DNA of 64,000 bases from the NCBI GenBank assembly GCA_024195265.1, contig JAJLRJ010000001.1, positions 57,584,672 to 57,648,671 of the forward strand, read 5' to 3'. Every line of letters starts with the position of its first letter. Positions within the stretch are counted from its first letter, which is position 1. The stretch comes from Dendrophyllia cribrosa (Eukaryota; Cnidaria; Anthozoa; Scleractinia; Dendrophylliidae). The translations under genes were made by a program, and so were the position numbers. Below are positions 55,895 through 64,000 of this stretch, piece by piece. Under the pieces are notes generated by a model that saw nothing but the letters and a program-made list of their open reading frames with translations, made no database searches and was not told where the DNA came from.

Positions 55895-57423
55895 GATCGT
55901 TTTCACGTGACGTCATGACAGATTCGCCGCCATATTGGTGGACCACTTTCGATTGCGTAATAGCAGTAATAGGGTGCAATGCAAGTCATATCTACAGTTG
56001 TCGCATTTTAGAAATGAATACTTCGAGATGTGAAGCAAAGTCTGGGGAAAATCTTTATTTGACTTGTTCTTTCCTATTTCGAAATATGCTAAGAAGTTGG
56101 AATCGCGAGTTTAGCAGCGTTATTTGGAGAAAATCTCGGCAATTAGAATCCATCCCATGTCGACATTTATTCGCGCCGGACTGCTTGTCTTATATTCAAA
56201 CAGTTGAATCAACAGCCTTTACACCCACTAGCAGTTTAAAACTTTCCGATGCCTACACTAGGAGCTTATAATAAAACAGTGTCCGTATTTATAGTTAGCG
56301 TACTACAAAGCCAAATCATTGCCACAGACAAGTTTGTTTAGCGAAGGTGAGACATGACAGACATCTCCAGCGATGACTCAAAATCTCGATTTTAATCAAC
56401 ACGGAAAGAGAAGGAACAGTTTCGTCTGCTCGTTGCCTAGGTTGTAAGGCTGGGCAAGCAGAACCTTTTTCAAATTATATGGCGAGTGTTTGTTTTGAAC
56501 TGATCAAGAAGCATAGACAACACCCCGGCTTAGTGATAAACTCAGTCATGTACACAAGTTGTGTACATGCGAGTGGAGAATTTTTAACGATCAGTTTGAA
56601 AGAGAGACTAGTGGGCAGCAATTGCGAACTATAAGCTGCAAAAGTTATTTATTTCTCCTACATATTTCGTTTAACTATCGTAGACTTCATCAGGGAGTTT
56701 TAGGTCTGTATCGAAGACATAAAAACGGAAATCGCACGATCGCAAACAACAGCCGAGAATGTTTTGGTCGAATTTGCGTAAAAGGAAAGGCGAAACCGTA
56801 TGAAATATTTCAGTAGGGCAAGATATGAAATATTCTTGGGGGCTTAGTTTTAGCCTTTGGAGATTCGTTCTCGAACACAATATCAGACATTTGTCCTCCG
56901 GGTTTAGTTCGCTTTTTTTTTTGCTGCGATTTTTTCGGCTACAATCGCTTTGGCTTTTTTTGTTCCTTTTGATTCCTCTCTCTCTTCTCGCTGCGACGCT
57001 TGTTCGACGTTTCTTTTATCCTCTTGTTTTTTGTGTCGTTCCCGAGTATTAACGAAACCCAGTCAACATTATATCTATCCCGGTTATAGCCGCTTGTCCA
57101 GAAAATTGAAACAAAATATCTGGCTTACACACTATCGTTCAAAACTCGTCCGTAAGGATTCTGCCCGACTAATAGCAGAAATCCATCGCGATCGCCTCTC
57201 TTGCGGCAATTTGTCGGTTTCTTTACTTTGATTCATAACTGCAGAACGTACTCAAGTGAAATAAATACCCCTATCTCGACCGCTTTTGCTTTCACATCGA
57301 ACAATTGATCATAGCACCCGTATAATTAAGAGGACGCGACTCGGGTTTGTTTACACTTTGGTCCACCAATATGGCGGCGTAGCAACGGTTGTCAAGATTT
57401 TTGTCACGTGAGTGAAAACGATC
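55895..57423. mobile_element. 1.53-kb TA-flanked element with CRE and ATGGCGGC motifs in TIR
   Basis: GATCGTTTTCACGTGACGTC at the left, inverted at the right; the arms continue through GCCGCCATATTGGTGGACCA. TA at 55893-55894 and 57424-57425. ORFs inside (for example 55915-56271) have no recognised domain. Confidence 0.8.
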
Positions 57424-57855
57424 TATAGTGAAAAAAAAAATGATAATATACAGACCTATCTTAAAGTCTGCTAGAAAATATAAAAATATATACAAGGCTA
57501 GTAAAGAAAACGTTTCTCACTCTTTTACAATGGATATCCGATCGCCCAGTTGTTAAAATTTCAAAATGATCCCATTTAATGTTGTGGCCCGTTGAAGTCA
57601 TGTTTATAACCGCAGTGTGTATTTTATTTCTGTTGAGTTGAAATGGCCGAAGAATAAGAGTTTTTACGTGTTAGTAGCTGGTAAGTTCGGGGAATATGAT
57701 TCTTTTCCCTAAAATTTTCTGCCGCTGAAATATTCAGCTAAAAGAACCGAAAAGCTCAGGTTGTGTTAACTTTAAAGTACAACGCAATTTTAAATGCAAA
57801 TGTATGTAAATGTAAACTTTATTTATTCGCACCAGAAACTTTACAGCGCGAGTAT

Positions 57856-58017
57856 AAAGGCTGGTTCTCATATAATCGTCCCGGTCGCTCCGGTCGTCCG
57901 AGTCGTTTGCGATCGCCCTGGGTCGTCACAGGAGTGTTCTCATGTAATCGTCCCGGTCGCCGTGCACTTTTTGAAACGACTCGGACGTCCGGGACGATTA
58001 AATGAGAACCAGCCTTT
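57856..58017. mobile_element. 162-bp MITE
   Basis: AAAGGCTGGTTCTCAT and inverted ATGAGAACCAGCCTTT, with repeated ATCGTCCCGGTCGC-type units inside. Confidence 0.8.
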
Positions 58018-58079
58018 TAAATAAGAGCTGTGCATCTAATTTCGACCAGGTTCAAGTAAGAATTCTTTGGTGCTGTTAA

Positions 58080-58535
58080 AGTGCCTATAACCCCTAGAAA
58101 GTTATTTTCAGAATCAACTCTATGTACATTGAATAGTTGAATGGTAAAATATTTCTGGTTTTGAACGTCGCATTTGTGAGTTATAGAGCTTTGAATTTAC
58201 AAAATGCTAATTAGATGACGTCAACCCGGGAATTTGCCATTATTTCTACACCAGTTTACAATGCGCAGTTTACAGCTTGAAGATAATTAATTTGATAGAT
58301 GCTAAAAATAAACTGTGAATAGTCGATTGATTCGTCAAAAATATGACTTGGATGTGAAAACAAGTAGTTGTATAATAAATGATTCCCGGGTTGACGTCAT
58401 CTAATTAGCATTTTGTAAATTCAAATCTCTATAACTCACAAACGTGATGTTCAAAACCAGAAATATTTTACCATTCATCTGTTCAATGTACATAGAGTTG
58501 ATTCTGAAAATAACTTTCTAGGGGTTATAGGCACT
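58080..58535. mobile_element. 456-bp TTAA-flanked palindromic element
   Basis: AGTGCCTATAACCCCTAGAA ends with about 165-base arms; TTAA at 58076-58079 and 58536-58539. Non-coding. Confidence 0.85.
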
Positions 58536-58854
58536 TTAACTTCGTGTTTCACTATGCCCGACGAGCAAGTTCCCGTTGCGGACGTAGTGCCATTAGCTCA
58601 ATCGCTCCTTCAGCCAGCTCAAGCGCCTGAACCAGGCCCAGCTAACCCAGAACTCTTTCTGGTAAAATTTTGTTTCGTATTCGATTTATGGCTTGCTCTT
58701 CCGCGGCTCCACTCGCTCACCGGTTTTTATCTCCACGCTCTGCTCCTTGTCCCTTAACCGTATGGTTGTGTGTGGCTTATAGAAAGCGGTAGAGCTACGC
58801 TATTGGTAGAAATTTGGTGACGTGAAAAACAAATGTAAATTAGTTGAATAAAAA

Positions 58855-59090
58855 ACGTTCCTTGATTCCGTGAGGTTTGAGAGTGTCGATTTGAAAGATT
58901 AGTTTTTGCTCTAAGTTTTCACGGCTTTCTGTGTTACCCTGGTGTAAGGAAAGGCCGCAGATTGTCATGTGTTGTTTAGAATGGTTAGTTAGAGTGAAAT
59001 GTCACGCGACTGGTTTGGATGAGTCTGTCATTTTTATCTCGTTAATGCGCTTGCGCATAAACGAGATGTACGATTCACACCGAAAAAAAG
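58855..59090 (-). pseudogene. Penelope-like element GIY-YIG nuclease, C-terminal part
   Basis: A minus-strand frame reads KMTDSSKPVA, a stop, then HFTLTNHSKQHMTICGLSLH, QGNTESRENLEQKLIFQI and DTLKPHGI. This is the closing part of the GIY-YIG endonuclease module of Penelope-like elements (SKPVA-HF-NHS, LEQKFIFQI-TL-PHG). The in-frame stop shows decay. The matching N-terminal half lies at 62597-62760 on the same strand. Confidence 0.7.
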
Positions 59091-59354
59091 GGGCAAAAGT
59101 TGTTAACAAAGGTTCTTTGTTTAGTTTTGTTAACATTTGTCCGGGGGGTTACTTATTTCTTTTTTATAGAAGCTATATTAGGGCACCGAGGATACGGTGG
59201 GTTAAACAGGTTAGGATTTCAACAAGTGCGTCACATACCGCCACTAAAATTTTTGAGGGGCACCCCTGGACCTATTGTTAATTTCCCTAGGGTATTGAAT
59301 TGTCATGAACTTGTTATGTCTTACGTTACGTTACCACAAAGGTATTACAGTTCT

Positions 59355-60000
59355 TAGAGCTATGACCTCACCACAAGGGTATTACAGTTCTTATTTACAG
59401 TGATTTGCGTGAGTTGCGCTTTGACATTTTTCGCGTACAGTTCTTATTTACAGTGATTTGGGTGAGTTGCGCTTTGACATTTTCCGCGCTCGACGAAGCT
59501 AAGAAATTTCACCCTGTATCTTTGTTTGCTTTTTGAGCTTTATAGCTGACATTTTCCGCGCTCGACGAAGCTAAGAAATTTCACCTTGTATGTTTGTCCG
59601 CTTTCTGAGGTTTATACGCGGGTTTATAGCAGAGTTGTTTTACAAATGTTTTAAAGCTATGACCTCATCACCTGACAGATTGTTTCTTATCTTGGATTTA
59701 TTGTTTTTGTGGTTTTAAGCACTTAAATAGAAAATTGATAGAAAATTCTAGAAATTGGCAGGAATGTTCTGAGATACCTTGTCTACTCGGGAAGATAAGC
59801 GAGTGACAAGTGGAAATGTCGTGAAAAGAAAAATTGTCAGGAATGTTCTGCGATACGTTGTGTCATGTTGTGTACCCGGGATGACTAACCCTGAAGAGCG
59901 ATTTTTCAAGTCGCTTAGCGAGTGACAACCGGAAATGTTCGTGAAAAGAAAAATTGTGAGGAATGTTCTGCGATACGTTGATGACTAACCATGAAGAGCA
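59355..60000 (+). repeat. series of short tandem duplications
   Basis: Three adjacent pairs: a roughly 57-bp unit with TACAGTTCTTATTTACAGTG, a roughly 71-bp unit with GACGAAGCTAAGAAATTTCA, and a roughly 130-bp unit with AGGAATGTTCTGCGATACGT (about 2.5 copies, from 59755). Confidence 0.7.
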
Positions 60001-61133
60001 AAAGAGTTGGTTTTCCAATTTGCTTAAAGTTAAGCGAGTCAGCTTAATTGAGTTAAACTCTAGTTAAATTTAAGCCACCAAAGCAGGTAGCTTAAGCGAG
60101 TCGGCAATTAATTTTAGAAGAAGCAACTTGTGGTCATTTATGTGACAAGGCTGTCAAATCGGAAATAAAACACGCGTTCTATTTTCATGCGTTGCTCGTG
60201 AAGGGGCCTAATTTGATTGTATTATACAATGGATTTGCTTTTCTGCAAAATTAACGTTAATGTCCCTTTTCAGTAGTCATTGGAATACTGAATCATTCCT
60301 ATTACGGATTGATTATTAAAGAGAAATTTCAATTTTGAATGGTTATTAAATGTTGAGGTGTCATGATTATGCAATAGTATGCAAGAGAGGTGAGATTTTG
60401 CGTATTCAGCTAACTAAAAATGTTCCCGTTTGATTGTGCAAGAGTATGGATTTGACTTTTGTTCTATTTTGGAACAATGAATCATTGCCATTACGGTTTG
60501 ATTATGCAATAGTATGCAAAAGACGTAATAATTTTGCTGATTTAGTTAAGAAAAGTTTATCAAGCAAGCATTATAAGCGATTTCAGCGTGTTGATTTTTT
60601 TTAAAGGAAAAATATTGGCACTATATGGGAGCTAATTGACAAAACAAACAAAAAGACAATGTATTATTTTAGTGGCAAGCAAGACAGAGAAAACGTTCTC
60701 CGCTTATAAAAAGAAGAGGAATATCAATCAGTCGGTGTGTTATTCCCATCACATTCAAATCGTGAAGCGGACAAGACAGATACCTTAGAGTGCTCAACGT
60801 AGCTTTATCGCATTGAAATCCTGACGCAAGAGAGTTGCCTTAGAGTGCTCAACGTAGCTCAATTAGCAAAGAATATAGCAGACTTAAAGCAAGAAAATAT
60901 ATATTGAAATCTATTATTTCGTAAAACAAAATTATCAATTTTTTATAATGGTTGCTTTTGATGCTTCAGGCGGCACACACCTACCCTTAATTGTCGGGAG
61001 TACTCCCCCCCCCCCAGAATATGTATCAACAATTCACTTCCAAAAAACACGCTTTTTCCAATTCTATATTACCTTAGGTTATTGCATATTCACTGCCTTC
61101 CTAAATTTTAGACTTGCCACAAGTGTACTGCGA

Positions 61134-61167
<34 letters not shown>

Positions 61168-61314
61168 GACTGCCGATTTTGACCCGATATTAGAGTTTAG
61201 ATTATATTTAAGTGCACGGCATGTCTGAAAACCAGTTTTACTGAGCCGTTTTACCGTGTTTAAATAAAGTTAATTGATTGATATTCCCCGATCTTAACTC
61301 CTTTTTTGTTTTGG
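60000..61314. other. no gene; trace of tandem duplication and repeat ends
   Basis: 60195-60295 matches 18055-18150. A MITE terminus (GTCGGGAGTACTCCCC) lies near 60992. At 61250-61284 TAAATAAAGTTAATTGATTG looks like a LINE 3' tail. Confidence 0.45.
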
Positions 61315-61396
61315 AACCTCGTCGGTTGTTCAACGTTTGTCGAGGATAGCTTCGCAACCTCGTCGGTTGTTCAACGTTTGTCGAGGATAGCTTCGA
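61315..61396 (+). repeat. 41-bp tandem repeat, 2 copies
   Basis: AACCTCGTCGGTTGTTCAAC unit repeated perfectly at 61315 and 61356. Confidence 0.85.
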
Positions 61397-61639
61397 ATGG
61401 CCCGAATCGAATGTTCCCTCAGAAGACTATCAGATTTCTAACAAATATGGCCGGCCGTGAACTCCACGCTTTCATTTTGTAGACGTTCATTTTGCATAAC
61501 CGGAATGAAAGCACGCCTTTTAAGACTTCGAAATGGAAAGAAAAAGTCCTTTAGAAGATTTTTTGCCTTTGTAGTGGTGGTTTGAGAGCTGAAAGCGATG
61601 AAATTTGTCACAAGTGAGGACATGTCTTCTTTCAGAATT

Positions 61640-62590
61640 TATACTCGAAGCGGCAGAATTTACTAAGAATTTTCAAGCATTCCTGGAAAACTACGGTAAA
61701 GAAAGTCACATTTTTTAATGTCCATTTACTTTGTAAGAAACATTTCATAGACTGTTTCTTTGTCTTATTAGTAGCTTTTGACAAATATTTAGAAAATTTG
61801 ACCACAATCGGTCGAGCGAGAAATTCGCCAGATGCTGAACAAATTTGCGTGGCCGACAGTTTCCTTGATGCGATAATTTGACGCGTTTTCCTCTTGAGAC
61901 TAAACTAAATTGGATAAGAATTGCATTCTATATACACATGAAAAGTCGGAAATTTTAGAAAACACCAGATATAATAAAGTAGGTTGCTAAATTTAAATAT
62001 TATTTTGTGATGTTTATAATATAATTCGCAGACGCTAGCGCTGCAATTAGGATAAACAAATCGTTAAGCCTTCCGGAAGCAGAATATCACTGAATTCTGA
62101 TAAGCGTTTTATTCAAGGGAAAGACATTTTCATTCAAGGAAATATTGTGTATTTGCGACAACACTTTGAATAAACTATGAAGCCAGGAAAAACTAATACA
62201 TGGCAACATCAAAGCAGTTATTAGGAACTAGAAAAATTTCACTTCGATTTAGTCTTGAAATCACGGGGGGGGGGGGGGGGGGGGGGTTCATGATGCGTCA
62301 CGCAATATTTATTTTTAAAATGTTTCACCAATTTATAGCACTCGTCACCACGGTTTTGAAAATTATAAAAACAAAATCTTCTGAATGCGATTACATATTT
62401 TTTTTTTTCTCATTACCTGTAAATTTAGGGCTTCCAAAACTTTATTGCAAATCCGGGCAGGAGAGGGGGGTCTCTCGGCTTGGAAATCCAGGGGGCAAGG
62501 GGGTGGGGGGGGGGAAACCTACAATAATCTAAGTAATAACAGGCGCAGTAAGCTACATGCAGTCATAGACTGCCTATTTTTTTATTAACC
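61640..62590 (-). mobile_element. diverged relative of repeat module B
   Basis: Follows the inverted module B order: AGGTTGCTAAATT, TTTGTGATGTTTATAAT, GTATTTGCGACAACACTTTG, a G homopolymer at 62265-62286, TGATGCGTCACGCAAT and GCAAATCCGGGCAGGAG. ORFs here are chance. Confidence 0.6.
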
Positions 62591-62596
62591 TCGCCT

Positions 62597-62760
62597 TCTA
62601 ACGCATTAACGAGATGGCTTGAAGAGCCCTTTGATTTTCAACGTCTCAGAGATGTTCACGAAAACGGTCACCTAGTCTCCTCCCTGATTTGCCAATGTAT
62701 ATATTTTTGCATAAAGTACATGTTGTGCAGTAGATAACATTTACCCACACGGTCTTTGAT
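62597..62760 (-). pseudogene. Penelope-like element GIY-YIG nuclease, N-terminal part
   Basis: The minus strand reads NVIYCTTCTLCKNIYIGKSG, RRLGDRFREHL, stop, DVENQRALQAI. NVIYCxxCxLCKxxYIGxxGRRLGDRFREHLRD is the GIY-YIG core of Penelope-like elements, including the C-x2-C pair and Tyr-Ile-Gly. One stop codon. With 58855-59090 it forms one divided relic. Confidence 0.75.
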
Positions 62761-62825
62761 TCGCTCCGACGAAAGGCTAGCGTTCGAAACGTCAGCTTTC
62801 TCGAATCTTTCACGGTGGATAATTA

Positions 62826-62938
62826 ACTATTATAGCGCGAAAGCGCGCGTGATATCGCCTAATACTTAGCCGACGAAGCCGTAGGCCGAGTCGGCTAAAA
62901 TTAGGCGATATCACGCAAGCTTGAGCGCTATAATAGTT
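62826..62938. mobile_element. 113-bp hairpin MITE
   Basis: AACTATTATAGCGC with GGCGATATCACGC arms surrounding GTCGGC/GCCGAC. One arm of the same family occurs near 54757-54790. Confidence 0.75.
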
Positions 62939-63245
62939 TTATAATTCAACACATTGATAACAAAGCACTGTTTGAAGAAAAAATATCGCCGACAAGCCTT
63001 TTATTTAAAAAAAAAGCTTACATATGTTTTACCGCGCGAAACTTGCAACATCACACATCATGAATGAAAGTGGCGCCTTTGTCAATATTGCGCAAGCTTG
63101 AACACTATAACTGTTTTATAATTCAACACATTGATAACAAATCACGTTTCGAGAAAAAATTCATTGAGATATACAACCTTTCATTAAGTAAAAAGGCTAA
63201 CAACAATATTTTACCTCGCACCATTTCTTAAACAACACGACGCGA
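62939..63245 (+). repeat. ~175-bp direct duplication
   Basis: TTATAATTCAACACATTGAT and following sequence occurs at 62938 and 63114, with diverged AAAAAGGCTAACA/TTTTACC segments. Confidence 0.6.
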
Positions 63246-64000
63246 ATTCCGAAACTTTTGCCAAGCTAAAATTAATTTAGCGTACACAATCAGTTGAGAG
63301 TTAATTTTACGAAGAGCTTTCGTCTACTCAAAGAACGGGACAGAGTAGTGACTACAAGAATTAAAACACAGTAAAATGGCATAGAATGTCTTAGTTACAA
63401 GCGTTTCGTATCTTAAGAAGTTCAATTCAGAATCAAAACAAATTGAACAAACACACGGCTACGAACCTAAACATAGCGGCGAAAAGCCGAGTCGGAAAGA
63501 ACTGCAGCGTGGACAGTAAGCTTATGTCTTACAAAAATTCACAGCTAAAGGATACAAGAAACGGTTAAAACATCGTACCTGTAGTTGATTTGGCCTTTTA
63601 TTCCCTTCCATCAGCACCAAACATCGAAGTACGAACTGAGTCGATCAATGTTGTTTACAAGCTTGCTCGTTTTTTAGCTCCTACAGCCGTAATGACGAGT
63701 TAAGAAACTTTTCTGAGGAAGCATCAAGTCTATACCATATTCCAGAGGTGATTACCAAAGGAATTTTACGAAAATTGTGCTCCTTCATTCACTCCTTGTC
63801 GAGCGCCGGTTAAACTTTGAACCAGTTTTCATTCAGCTACGCCAAGAAACAACACTGCGACCGCGACAACGCGAAAATTTCGCGCCTTTTTTGTCCAATC
63901 ATGTGAACAATAGTTTTTCTCTTTTCTTTTCTTCTCTCTTTTTTTTTTCCCCTTTTTTAACTAATAGTTCACGCACTTTTTCGCCCAAAAACACGAAATT
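63246..64000. other. no gene recognised
   Basis: Unassigned sequence to the window end. Ends in a pyrimidine-rich TTTTCTTTTC tract. Confidence 0.35.

Larger units (their letters stand above)
55549..57635. repeat. 2.1-kb inverted-repeat-bounded segment
   Basis: AGAAATAAAATACACACTGC at 55552 is inverted at about 57612-57632. It encloses the MITE at 55692-55844 and the element at 55895-57423. Confidence 0.6.
59036..62615. mobile_element. ~3.6-kb insertion splitting the Penelope relic
   Basis: ATCTCGTTAATGCG (59036-59049) is inverted at 62602-62615, right at the borders of the two Penelope halves. The left end is itself a hairpin (to 59069). The right end holds a diverged module B relative. Target duplication not identified, so boundaries are provisional. 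Confidence 0.45.

Noticed and set aside
55915..56271. 118-residue ORF as host gene
   Set aside because: Begins within the TIR of the 55895-57423 element and has no conserved motif.

Overview
The window looks like repeat-rich nuclear DNA from an anthozoan cnidarian, most likely a stony coral. This is an inference from AT-rich introns, Penelope-like, CR1/L2-like and PIF/Harbinger remnants of the kind common in coral assemblies, many TA- and TTAA-flanked MITEs, and a cnidarian-style secreted VWA gene. There is no bacterial operon, rRNA or CRISPR array.

The only well supported host genes are two paralogues on the + strand. VWA1 (5504-7792) and VWA2 (40705-52528) share a three-exon, phase-1/phase-1 structure and encode a signal peptide, a propeptide ending in a basic site, and one von Willebrand A domain with MIDAS motifs. 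Both have a TATA box 83 bases before the ATG. VWA1 carries an in-frame TGA at codon 36. VWA2 is open for 280 residues, but its second intron is 10.8 kb (1.1 kb in VWA1) and its upstream region is split by a 2.9-kb nested transposon.

The genes sit in an ancient tandem segmental duplication. Copy 1 runs from a 32-bp tandem repeat at about 2.31 kb through VWA1 to about 9.07 kb. Copy 2 runs from the matching repeat at 26.75 kb through VWA2 to about 54.6 kb. Short homology at 18.05 and 60.2 kb suggests the unit is longer still. Most of the size difference is inserted elements, so the two copies act as empty-site controls for each other.

Layout: 0-2.3 kb MITEs and a TA-flanked 1.6-kb element; 2.3-9.1 kb duplication copy 1 with VWA1; 9.4-9.8 kb nested MITEs; 9.87-18.06 kb an 8.2-kb imperfect palindrome of two related repeat modules; 19.5-20.9 kb a deleted Harbinger element; 21.6-26.4 kb older repeats; 26.75-31.2 kb the start of copy 2, with a 2.66-kb element holding a broken multicopy cnidarian gene and Penelope debris; 31.83-35.62 kb a 3.8-kb foldback element with a perfect 8-bp target duplication; 35.7-37.3 kb a RecQ-like fragment and two identical LINE tails; 37.5-40.5 kb nested long-TIR elements; 40.6-52.5 kb VWA2 with its intron full of nested elements; 52.5-54.6 kb its 3' flank with a 340-bp microsatellite; 54.6-64 kb further MITEs and a Penelope-like GIY-YIG region split by about 3.6 kb.

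No coherent new multi-gene system is visible. The most notable structures are the large palindrome, the nested insertions that rewire the VWA2 upstream region, and MITE families whose termini carry CRE-like and YY1-like motifs.
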